This document shows, piece by piece, positions 21,084 through 32,400 of a stretch of 64,000 nucleotides of DNA. Source of the stretch: Theristus sp. LFF4_11 (taxonomy: Eukaryota; Nematoda; Chromadorea; Monhysterida; Xyalidae); contig JASANC010001689.1 in the NCBI GenBank assembly GCA_030248135.1, positions 21,286 to 85,285 on the forward strand, given 5' to 3'. The notes under the pieces were generated by a model. It worked only from the letters and a program-made list of their open reading frames with translations, ran no database searches and was not told the DNA's origin. The first letter of the stretch is position 1, and every line of letters begins with the position of its first letter. The position numbers were made by a program, and so were the translations under genes.

Positions 21084-24000
21084 ATGCTCAGACTGTTCAG
21101 TTCAGCATTTACACTTGTTGTTATTGGCTTGTGTCTGGCTAACAGTGCTCCAACCAACGTTAGCGATGGTAAGAAATCACACTTTCCATTTCAATGGCTG
21201 GCTAAGCAAGAAGTCACCAAAAACGCATCACATGTTCACATGTGCAGATTCAACTCTCAAAAACGAGAACACATCACGATCACCAAAAGGTCTACTGTGT
21301 GACACTTGCGAACGACTGTTAAAGCCGTTGGACTTTGTTTGGCAAGTGCCGCAAGTCACCGATTGTATCGCGTGGTTGGTCAATGAGTACTGTCAACTGA
21401 TGCACATCGAAGACAGACCAGTGTGCACCGGCATTGTCTCAGAATACAAGGTAGGTACACCAGAACCTGGTACTACTTGTTCAAAACAACGGTTTCATCT
21501 TTTGAAATTGTGCTGAGATTGATCTTTTTAAGCAGCACCCCAATTAGGTTTTTTGACTTTGAAAAAAAACGAAAAAAAAACATGCAGAATGAACTGATCT
21601 ACATCATCGGGCACTCGGTTGGCTCGTCGAAAGGACTGTGCAACATGTTGCTCAACGATGCTTGTGGTGATGCGAATGGTGATTGGACGATCAGACTGCC
21701 CGGCAATAAACCGACGGTGACGCCAATCAAACCGCCTGCGGTATACTGGCGTTTAGTTTCGTGTTTCTGCCATTTGCTTGTTATTGTTAAGAGAGTAAAG
21801 ACACCGCACGGTGTTGATATTACTCCTGTGTTCCTTGGCCTACAAATAGGTTTAATTGTTCAAATTTGTATCGATTTTGCTGAAAAGCTCAGTTTGTATT
21901 TTTTTGTCACGACTCCAACTTCTGAGCCCTGTAGCGTTGCACCATAAGGGCTTCTCAGCAAAAGCGATGCGGATTTTTCTCAGTGACTCCGCACGAAATA
22001 CCAGCAAAATCTGTCTTGGGCCGAGAGACAAAATGTCCCACTTTTTCCGGACGGTCTCTTGTTACGGCTGTTTTCACTCATCAGGAAACCTTGCCACAAC
22101 TGCGCATTCTGCATTTGGCCGATTTGCACATTGATCGACTGTACGAGCCTGCGACCGAAGTTGACTGCGGTGAACCGCTGTGTTGTCGCAAGGGTGCCGG
22201 CGGTTTGTGTGGATATGCTTTTTTGGATTCTTGATGGACACACAGAAAAATAAGTGCAGATTTATGTGCGCATGTTCGAGCACTTACATATGCAGATGCA
22301 GTTAAAAAAAGTGCACCAACATGTGCATCCACATTGTACACTGTACATGTCCTAGCGTTGCTGCGGTTTCACATTTTTTGTGTCGCGGGCGGTTTCGGTT
22401 CGAAACGGCGAAAAAATTGGTACGGTGTCGATGCGGTTCACTCAAATTCCTGACGGTACGGTTTGATGGCCGTCCTCTTCGGTTACCGTGGCAACATGTG
22501 CATTAATTTTCTGCGTGGAAGTCGCAAAAAACACAGATTTCATACAGGTCAGAAAGCGAAACGAAGCGCTGGTGTGTGGGGTTCGGTCGGTGCTTGTGAT
22601 ATTCCGTACAAAACCGTAGAGCACATGTTTCAGCACATCGCGGCGAATCACAAGGTGACAGAACGCATATACAGTCGAACTCTAAATTATAGGGAATCAG
22701 CTGATTGGTTGGAGGTCACGTGAAGCATGTTTTCTGTGTAGGCATTGTTGTGGGCGCGAAGTACGTGCACAGAAAGCATGCATCACGTGACCACCAACCA
22801 ACAAATCAATCAGCTGATTCCCCATAATTTAAAGTTCGACTGTACCTTTTTACTTTGATGTTTTGGGTCAAACCGGTGAGAAAAGGCCATTAAAATTCAA
22901 ACAATGAACGTTATCAACTCGGAGAACAAGAATTACATAAAGACTGTACACAATTGATTTCTTGACGCACTGATGTCAAACGAATAGCACAGATTTATCT
23001 GGCACATCGAATAGCACTGAACCGTATTTTTCATTTCTGGGCACAGGACACACGACAATGAAAATAAAATGTCGCTTTCTTTAATAACTTTGGTTTTCAA
23101 GTTGGACGCTATCCTTTGGACTGGTGATCTCATTCCGCACGACCTATGGAACTACAACAGGGCCGCGAACGTGCAAGAGCTGAAGAACTTGACGCAGCTG
23201 TTTCTGCAGTATTTTCCGTCGATTCCGATTTTCTCCGCCGTTGGCAACCACGAAGGTGTGCCGGAAAACAGGTGCGGCTAGATTAGTGGCGGAATTTTTG
23301 AATAATGGCAGTCATGCGCTGATTGGTCGCTGCGCAGGGTACCATCCGTATTGCATGGAACTGAGCTGTTTTCATGACAAACTCATTTGAAGGTAAAAAA
23401 CCGATATACACTGAGCACTGGTGGAAAAAGGATACTTTTATAAGCAACTTTCAGATCACCGTTTTTCTGCGTAAATCAACGTGCCCGCAATTGAATGTGT
23501 TCGAGTAATTGATCGATCACGCTGATTGGCTGTGTGTTGCGACGTGAATATCCGACCAATCAACAAGCGACAAACGACTGATCTGAAGATTGCCACAAGT
23601 TTGTTTCCCTGATTGTTGCAGTTTCCCGCCCGCTGATGCACCGCCGCAGTTCAGTCACGACTGGCTGTATTCGACGTTGCAACAGCAGTGGGCACATTGG
23701 CTTGACAACAGCACCTTTGACACAGTTCGATAGTGAGTGCAGGCTGCGCGATGTGACCTGTTACACACGTTGATGTGACGTCATAATACCGCATATGACG
23801 TCATAATGTAACATGTGATTTCATAATAGCTCTACGTGACGTCATAATATAGCATTATGACGTAATAATACAACCGCATTCTCATTAATTTTTCCTCTGT
23901 TTTTTTCTAGTCGTGCATCGTACATGGTTCGCCCATGGCCCGGCTTGCGAGTCATCTCAATCAACACGCAGTACGGATACACGATGAATTTGTGAGTGTA

Positions 24001-26096
24001 TGAAATTGACATCAAATTTTCGCTTGAAAAGTGTATGCATAACCCGTTTTTGCTGCTCAGCGGAGATCACAAAAGAAAAGCGCCCGCTGAATGAGATGTT
24101 TTTTTTGCAATTTCACGAAAAGTCACCATTATGCCGGATTACTGTAATCGCGTTACATTCTTGCAGCTGGCTCTACTACAACCAGCAAGATCCCGACGGC
24201 ACGTTGGCGTGGTTGGTTGACCAGTTGGCGTATGCGGAGTTGGCTGGCGACGCCGTCTGGCTGATTGGACACATTCCGAGTGGCAACCATGACGTGCGAC
24301 ACTATTGGAGTCGCAATTATAATGACATCGTTGCGAGGTACTGGTGGAAAGTGAATAGTGTGAGTGAGTAGTGTGAGTGAATAGTGTGAGTGAATAGTGT
24401 GAGTGAGTAGTGTGAGTGAATAGTGTGAGTGAGTAGTGTGAGTGAGTAGTGTAAGTGAATAGTGTGAGTGAGTAGTGTGAGTGAGTAGTGTGAGTGAATA
24501 GTGTGAGTGAGCAGTGTGAGTGAGTAGTGTAAGTGAATAGTGGAAACTGTTGGTCCACGCAGTATGTCAACATGACGAATTAATCAGAAATTACCTGGGA
24601 AAATGCAGTTGACGTAAACTTAACTCGATCGAGAGGCGGTCAGAGCGATTGAAAGATCATGTCGTGATTGAATACAGTAAACAAACAGCGCACATTTTAA
24701 AGCACATGACGTCCTTTCAGTGCGAGACAAAAAATATAATAGGCAGCGCCGACACATTTGACGCTTGATAGCCATGGAGTCAACAGTCAACCACACAGTC
24801 AATCACAATCTCCTGCATCATCTGCAGATTCGAGTCGACGATTCGCGCGCAGTTCCACGGGCACACGCACAACGATCAATTCGCGGTCTTCTACGACAAT
24901 CGTGACCCGCGCTCCGGCCGACCGACCAGTGTGACGTTCGTGGCGCCGAGTGTGACGACGTATCCGAACGAGAACCCTGCTTACCGCATTTACGCGGTCG
25001 ACGGCGGCCATTCGAACGCGACGTGGGTTCGTAAAAATGAGAAAACCAACAATAACAGTCGTGTCTTTGACTGAAAGTTGCGCTGATTGCGATTATTTCA
25101 TTTTTGGTGTTATCGTTTTAGTATAGCCGGTATCGCGCGCATGCGTGTCTTGAGTTTTCGAGACGGAGAGAGAAGTGCAAGGGAATTTTCGTACAGGACT
25201 ACTTGCGATATACTGCAGCGAATACGACTACAGTGAATCCCGCCAGCGTAGACTAATATGATCACCATTTGTGGTGGTTGCTTTTTGACGTCACAAATGT
25301 TGCCAAGACTGCGATCGTTTTTTATTTTAGACGGTGCTGGACACGGAGACCTACTCAACGAACATCACCGCTGCTGACGAACACACTCCACCAGAGTGGG
25401 GTTTGGAGTACAGCGCAAAGGTACAGCATGTTTCTTCAAAGCTGTCTGATTTTTTCAGCAGACCACATGGTTCACAAAAGAACAAAAAAAGGGATGGGGT
25501 TGTAAAGAAGACAAATTAGCAAATTAGCCCACAAACAGGGATTTTCGTTTTGAACTCAACGTTTCCCGTGCAAAAAGCTGACCTGTACGTGCTGCAAAAA
25601 ACCATTTTGATTAAAAAAAGCAGCGAATGAGAAACGTCCGTCAGTCATGGACCATCGCATGACGAAGTGAAAAACAAAGTTTCCATTTTTCTGTCATTTC
25701 CTACAAAAGGCTGTGTACGGCTTGCCTTCGATGAGCGCGCTTCACTGGCATCAACTGACGGAACGCTTCGAACGCGACGAAAGTCTGTTGAATCAATATA
25801 TTTCGTAAGTGCTTTTGTTCCGACCGAATCGAATGTCATATGCGGTTGGGGTTGATTTCATCAAAACCTCGTTTCTTCTCAATGTTTTCAACAGATACTT
25901 CCACCGGAGCGGCCGTGAAGTGAACTGCAACTCGAAATGTCGCCGCGAACACGTCTGCCAGATGCGGAAGGCGTACTCGGCAATCGAGTGTCCGACGGAT
26001 GCTGATTGGACGACGGAATTGTTGAAAGTCTGGGCGACAATCAGTGTCAACGAAACATTCGTCAAGAACGCCAAACAGATCTGTCGAGTTCATTAG
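21084..26096 (+). CDS. Acid sphingomyelinase (sphingomyelin phosphodiesterase)
   Basis: Secreted/lysosomal zinc metallophosphoesterase that splits sphingomyelin to ceramide and phosphocholine. Exons: 21084-21168, 21248-21450, 21588-21740, 22085-22202, 22548-22654, 23102-23271, 23622-23732, 23911-23991, 24167-24337, 24828-25026, 25331-25420, 25710-25804, 25895-26096. Phases close to 594 residues, the usual family length. Order: signal peptide (FTLVVIGLCLANS), saposin-B domain (about 48-100, six Cys with CDTCERLL), Pro-rich linker, catalytic domain. Metal ligands visible: Asp160 and His162 (DLHID), Asp231 (WTGD), Asn271-His272 (GNHE), His378 (GHIPSG), His412 and His414 (GHTHND). The C-terminal Cys-rich tail ends QICRVH. 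DLHID has Ile where mammals have Trp. Introns host a palindromic MITE, a CRE-like array and a 13-bp minisatellite. Its 3' end converges with the GH28 gene 123 bp away. Confidence 0.95.
22672..22842. mobile_element. Palindromic MITE, CAGTCGAACT family, copy 1
   Basis: 171 bp in an intron of the sphingomyelinase gene. Ends are CAGTCGAACT and AGTTCGACTG, with TA on both sides (22670-22671 and 22843-22844). The inverted arms run for about 60 bp and include AATCAGCTGATTGGTTG and CACGTGA. A second copy is at 37112-37281. Confidence 0.8.
23771..23870 (+). repeat. Five-unit 20-21 bp tandem array with CRE-like cores
   Basis: TGACGTCATAAT or a variant begins at 23776, 23796, 23816 (TGATTTCA), 23837 and 23858 (TGACGTAA). 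The spacing is 20, 20, 21 and 21 bp. Three cores are the full CREB/ATF palindrome TGACGTCA. The array lies in the intron between sphingomyelinase exons 23622-23732 and 23911-23991. Confidence 0.75.
24350..24541 (+). repeat. 13-bp minisatellite (GTGAGTGARTAGT)n
   Basis: About fourteen head-to-tail copies of a 13-bp unit with G/A variation at one position and a few other changes. It starts just after the donor of sphingomyelinase exon 24167-24337. It produces a long, artefactual His-Ser-Thr frame on the other strand. Confidence 0.85.
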
Positions 26097-26219
26097 TGAT
26101 TTTTTTTATTTTTTTATTATATTTCACTCTTTTTTTATTATAAACCAGCCGAAATTCCAGAGTATACAAAAAAAACAAAAGTCCTTCCAAAAAAGCATCG
26201 TTCAACAAAATTCATAGCG

Positions 26220-28223
26220 TCAGTAGTTGGTGTCATTGTGGCGCGCACAGTTCGGCCGTGGCGTCACCTCACCCGACATACTGAACTCCAGCACGTTCTC
26301 GCAGACGTAACTTCTCCGCAACACCATCAGACCAGACTGCGTGACGTTCGCAAACGCGAATCCGGTGCACGGATTCCGTGCGTCGCACAACAGAACGCCC
26401 GGCCAAAGAAGATCACCGGTGAAATGAGCGTCCCTCACTTCGATGTTGCGCAGCGTAACTCGTGGCTGCGTCGGGCATTTCGTCGGCCAAAGCGGGTACA
26501 GAAAACTGCAGCCGGTGCCGGCGGTGCCCGGCTGGCGCTGCTGTTGCGGGCCGACCCAGAGCGGCATCCAGACGGCGTGCCGCAAGGTGACGCCGCGATA
26601 GTGGATGTGCTCGATCAAACCGTCACCTGAAACGTACATCTTGATGGACGGTCCCGGAATTATGGATGCATTTCCACTCATATTGTATTTCACGGTCTCT
26701 GTCGTTTATTTCCACAGCGTCACAAACGTTGAAGAAATGCGCAACTGAAAGTTGGTATATTTTGGTGAAAAGTGTGTCCATAGTTTCGGATCATCAGAAG
26801 ATGATTGACTTCCGTTGATAAAAATGGAAAGTCAATATTACTTCCTTCTCAAGCAAAAAAAGAAATCAAGAAAACAAAGTAACAATTTCGATCCTTCTTA
26901 GCCGTTCGACTTGTGTGGTAAAAATGAGCGACAAAAACCGTTCCCGAACAAACCACTCTCTCCCGGGTTCGTCTTTACATAAATCGCCTTCAGCGTGTAC
27001 TCAAAGTCGACAGCCTCAAACGTGACATTTCGAACGCAATTCGTTGCGTCGTGCGGAGGCACTGAGCCGATTGTCATGCCGACTCCGAACTTCACTCGAC
27101 AATTCCTAATGAGTATCCTCTCGGAGCAATTGGTCAGATGGCTCGCATCCGAGTGCTGCGGTCTCACGGCGACCGCGTCATCAAAGTTCGTGATTGTGAC
27201 GTTTTCAATCAGAACGTCACGCCCCTTCGGGTCGATGCCGTCCGTGTTCAACGGGAAAAGTGGAATGCTGAAAGATGCGCATGTCTTTTTTCGATTGTTT
27301 ATTGCCATTTAAGCATTTGGCACGCACGCACGCACGCACGCACGCACGTAAGCACGCACGCACGCACGCACAGAGCTGACTTACTTTAGTTTCGAGCTCC
27401 AAATGCCGAGTTTCTTTGCTAGATTTCGTTGTCGCACAACGTCAACCTCAATGACCAGATCACGCACAATAACATCAATGACATCATCGAGCTCAACGTG
27501 ATAATGCGGTGAGTTTAGTAGTTGAAGGCCAGAAAGTTCAATTCCAATCGAATGCACAATGTTTATCAAGCTGGAATAAAGTTTTCCCAAAACAAATGTG
27601 GATCAAAAAGGAAAACTGGAGTCAAAATTTTCGTGAGAAACTGATCATGAAAAAAACCAAGTTTAAAGCTCGGATATGGACATTAGTCAACACCGGTTAA
27701 GTTTTGACAGTTTGCAAAGACTTTTTATTCGAAAACTCACTTTGGTCGATGGTCAATGAAGCTCGTCCACACAAACAACCACCAATCATAGCCGAGCCCA
27801 TCAATCACTCCGGTGCCGCGGATTTCCATCAAATTCGAATTCGAAATCAGTATGAACGCGTTTGGGTAGCTGGTGTTTCCGCTGTCCGATCCGTAAATGT
27901 CCGCCCAGACTTTTTTCGGCGCGCACGTTAGACGACCGTCGACCACTAAAGTCACATTCTGGAGCCCACGCAAATCAAGGTTTAGGGCGCAAAGGTGAAC
28001 TCCCGAAGGGATCAAAATTGTTCGATCAGTCGAATTTTCAGCGTTCGCATCTTGAAAGGCGTTTTTTTATTGCGTCGGTGTTTTGTTCGCAAGCGGCGCT
28101 TGAAAAATAATCCCCAATAATGCCGTAGTCAGAAACGTTGCGGACTGCGTCGAGGCGAAACGAACTGATCAGAATCGAAATCGCTATCGCAAACTCTGTT
28201 GTCAACAATTGATTTGGTTTCAT
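26220..28223 (-). pseudogene. GH28 polygalacturonase-like gene with one-base frame break
   Basis: Glycoside hydrolase family 28 enzymes cut pectin. Exons on the minus strand: 28223-27741, 27570-27385, 27267-26954, 26626-26220; the sum is 1390 bases, one more than a whole frame of 463 codons. The extra base is in an A7 run (T7 at 28062-28068): frame one continues to an early stop, while the next frame resumes with IPSGVHLCAL, as GH28 alignments require. A signal peptide precedes. Motifs by intact numbering: NTDGID (230-235) and FDDAVAV (Asp252, Asp253) are kept. The usual GHG is GVG (284-286) and RIK is YVK (319-321). Introns and local base composition look native. It is either a recent pseudogene, a sequencing error in a homopolymer, or a site with unusual decoding. 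The changed motifs suggest an altered or inactive enzyme even if expressed. Confidence 0.82.
27321..27372 (+). repeat. Tetranucleotide repeat (CACG)n
   Basis: About thirteen units of CACG with one GTAAG interruption, in the GH28 intron between exons 27570-27385 and 27267-26954. Confidence 0.9.
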
Positions 28224-29470
28224 TTTGTTTTGTTTGTTGCTTTTCGGTCTTCGCTTTGTTTGAAAAACTAAAACACTTGAACAGACGTGTAGATTTTTAT
28301 TATGATATACAAAAATGTAGAATACATTTGGTACGTTTTTTAGTTTTTTTTTTCTAATGTGACTTTTATGCAACAAAAAAATTTTTTTGTGTAACACAGT
28401 TCGGAAACGTTTTCTTTATCTTTTTTCCCGGTACCCAGGTTTGTCCAGTTTTTTTTTCGTCGTGACGTGACCTGCTGTGGTAGCAGACAAAACAAACTTA
28501 TTTTTGTTTTCTGAGCGAATTCTCATTTCATCGAGTCTTAGGGAGAGTCTGTCTGATTAATAAATTCCAACTTTCAACTTGGATATCAGATAAATTGCAA
28601 AATAGTGGCGAAAATCGCTGCAACGGTATGCCGATTTTTCAGTTAGATGCAAACTGCACAGAAGTAAACACGGTTTTCAGTTTTCTTAAAGGTGTCCATA
28701 ACCATTAGCAATACAATACATGAACTTCTCTGTTGAACGTTGTTGAATGTTGAACTACATGAACGCCAGGTAAAAACGCACATTGCGGTGCGCTGGGTTG
28801 TTCTGTTAGCAGTTTGCAAAATCGTTGAGCGTGTATTTTCTCTGTCATAAGCTAAAAATCGTAAAAAAATAAAATCGCTTTCTGCAAACTGGCTTTCTGC
28901 AAAAGTTTGCAACAAAAAATAAAAATAATGAGCAATACATTCAACCGTTTTCTTCGCAATTGTTGGACCCGTGACTAAACTGTTATTTTTCCATTGTTGA
29001 AATATCAAGATCATGAATCAAATTCGCTGTTTTCAATTGGATCTGTTTTACTTAAAAATCCAGCATGCTGATAAGCTGTCTCATCCGCCCTGTTACCAAC
29101 CAGCGCACCAGATTCAAATCTGGCCAATCAGTGCGTATCGTAGTTTGATGGAACAAATGAATCGTACAATGACCAATGAAAAAGCAGGAAAGCAGAAAAA
29201 GGGTGCTTTGATGCCGCTTATTTTTCACAACTGTGTGTAATGTACTCCGGTCTTTATCATCTTTTGGTATTTTTGTCGTGTTGATAAAAGAGTTGGCGCT
29301 ACAGTTGTTTGTTGCACTGGCAGTTCACGTTGTTGCTGTATCATTATTTGTGTGTGAGTGATTTTTATGGTCTTTTGGCATTGGCAGTAATGGTTTTTAT
29401 CCACGAAAAGGTGTGAAATTTTTCACTAAAAACGACCGACTGGTCGAAGTTGAAGATTTCAGTTTGAAAA
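28224..29470. promoter_or_regulatory. Shared intergenic region of divergent GH28 and DSL-ligand genes
   Basis: A 1.25-kb AT-rich interval between two divergently oriented start codons, so it must hold both promoters. A copy of the CCAATCAG-type word occurs near 29105. I see no convincing TATA box, CRE or other defined site, and no coding exon. Confidence 0.4.
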
Positions 29471-32400
29471 ATGGTACTTCGTATTGCTGCAGTGGCAATT
29501 CTTTTTGTTTCACTGATTTTTTGCGTCTTCGACAGCCAGGTAACGTATATTAATTAACGATTATCGTCTTTTGCTAGTTTTTTATTTATTTTTTATTTTT
29601 CACCTTTTGGAGAATAAAACTGGTGCCAAAAATGCATATAACTAGTCACCGAAAAGCAAACTACAGTGTACCACCAGGTGTTTTGCACAGAAGAAAGGAC
29701 ATCAAAAAGGACACCAATAGGTCAAAGAGGACGTTCTTTTGCGTGAATTTAGTTTGCTTTCAGTCAATCTCCCACCAGAATATTTAGACCACCACAACAT
29801 CCACAACGCGCACAACCTCCTCGACCAGGAATAGCTGGACGTCATCAGTCTCGCAGCAGTCAACATTGCACTTGGACATGAACTTGCTGAATTTGACGAC
29901 CGCTGTCGACGGCACGTCCTTTGATGCATATTTCAAGAACATTCTTCCGTGTGCGTCGATGGATTGCGATGATTACATCATCATGATCATGGAAACAACT
30001 ACGAAACTGCGACGCAAGTGAGATATACTGCGGTGCATCCGTGAAGTTTCCAGATTTTTTTAGAAACAAAAGAAATGAAGTTATCCTTGAAGCTTCGTCA
30101 AGCGCCATTCATGGAGGTTGAAGCGCGCTAACGCGCGTCACTTCGCTACACATTCACGAAGCAAAAAAAAAACAGCGCGCTTCAGTTTTGGCACGTGCGC
30201 ACATTCATACGCACGTTCATGTTAGCGCGCGTCAGCGTGCATGAATGGGCCTTTACGGTAATAGTGGGTGTTGCTGTTAGTTGTATTGATGGTGCTTCAT
30301 TATATTTCAGCATGAACATGGAAAAAATTGACACAAACCGCGCACAAACGTGCGAATTGACGAATTCTCGGTGCCCCGTTAAAGATGGAGTCGAATTTAA
30401 AAGTAAAACTTTGGCTGGAACGGTGGGTTTGTTTGAAAGTGTCCCATTATCTCAGTCAGACAGAGTATGTATTTGACAACGATAGAGTTTTTCTGTGTTG
30501 TTGTTCACACAAACAACCGCAAACGCCCCTTGTTGTGCCTGTGTCCTTTTTTTGTTTGTGCCTGTTTGTTTTCGATTGCTTTCAAAATACTCGGTGGAGG
30601 AAAAAGTCGAATGCAATACCCGTGAAGTCTTTGCATATAAGGTTCCTCCCACTTACAAGACCCCCCACCCAAAAGTGGGCGGAGTGTTACACGGTGGGAA
30701 ACCAAAAAAATCAAAATTTTGACTGGGTCGAAATCCGGACCCCATTTGGAAGGCCCGGACTTCCTAATCTTCGCTTACACAAAATTCCAGGTTTTTCAGA
30801 AATTTTAGATTTTCAAATTTGTATGAGGAGACCTTATGTGCAAGAATTTACGGTAATCACAACGAAAAGCGAAGCAAGCGCTTCCAGACACGAATATACA
30901 TCGCAATCGTCGAAAGTAAACATGAAAGAGCAAACTTTTCAGGGACCCGTCTACCTGGAAGCACTGGAAATAACGATCGACATTGAAAAACCGAGAAAAG
31001 ACGAACAACCACCGGCGCCGAATGAACGCGTGCTTCAACTGGAGTTCGAGTCGACGGGTCGAATGCAACTGGACATGACCAACGAGGGCGACCAAGCGCA
31101 CGCCACACGTCAGTCCGTTTCGGTGGTCACGAGGGAGATGGCGCACAAATCAGGCGCCGGCGTGCTCAATCTGACGCTGACGTTCGAATACAATTTGTAC
31201 TGCGACGATTACCAGACGCAGATGGGCTACCAGTGCGACGGCTACTGTACCGCAGTGCCCAAGAGCGACGACTACTGCAACCAGTGCGACCAGAATTCCG
31301 GCACCGTCGAGTGCTGCGAACAGTACCGGTTGCTGCCGCTGATGCCTGTGATTCCGAACAGCAAACGTAAAAGCCGGCTTCTTCTTGATTCACAGCTGTG
31401 AATTTGGTCAAGTTTTTTCTCCGAAATTTTTCGTTTGATAGAGCTCTCATGGACATTTGCAGTATTTGGTGTTAGTACTGCAAACGGTGCTGATTGTCAG
31501 GTGGGAGGAGCTGCCTATTGTACATGATGTTCGCTGTGTTTGCGGTTTCGCCAGGTAGACGCATACCGCGGTGCCTTCTGGCTCGTCAGTGCGACGGACA
31601 CCAGGCAGAACTGCCGAAGGTGTTTTACCACAGACAGATCTTGTGGTCTGGGTAAAACATCAGCGAACCTAGAAAGCAGAATCTCACAAAATCAACCATA
31701 CCGGGCAAGCGGTTATGGTATCGAGATCGAATACGGTTGGTACAGTAGGTAACATCCACCGTGAACATTTTTCCTGCCTGTGTCATCGTAAAGTTTTTTT
31801 AATCGTTTTCAGCCAGTCGACCGATTCAAATGTGCCTGCACTCCCGGTTCTGCGACATGATGGTAAAAAAATTTAAAGTTTTTATTTTCATTTTTTAAGT
31901 GATTCAAATTGACAGGCGATGCATTTTGAACTTCACTCTCGCTCCACCTTTCATTTTGAGGGAGTCGTAGGAAATGATGAAAACAGATTGAAAACTTCTG
32001 TTTACCAGAACTCAATCTTACAATGTGTTTTTGACTTTCGAATTCAAAAACGACATGCATACCGGTATACCGTAAAGTCTTGCAAAATTAGACCAAGTTA
32101 AAAATTTTGATTTTTTTAGGTTTCCAGCCGTGTGACACTCCGCCCACTTTTGGGTGGGGCTCTATAAGTGGGAGGAACCTTATATGCAAGACTTTACGGC
32201 ATATTTGAATTTATGCTTTGAAACCGAACGGGAAAAACTACATGCATTTGTACTACTACATACAAACGAACTGAAACGCGCCAAACTGATCTGGTTTTGC
32301 CTGGCGATCACGTTCATGGTGTTGTTCGTGGTGGTACTGATCGCTTTGTGCGTTGCCATCTACTGTCTGCTGAAAAAGTAAATTCAATCATGTTCACTTG

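Noticed and set aside
24139..24573. 144-codon minus-strand His/Ser/Thr-rich frame
   Set aside because: Produced by the 13-bp minisatellite; the real exon is on the plus strand.
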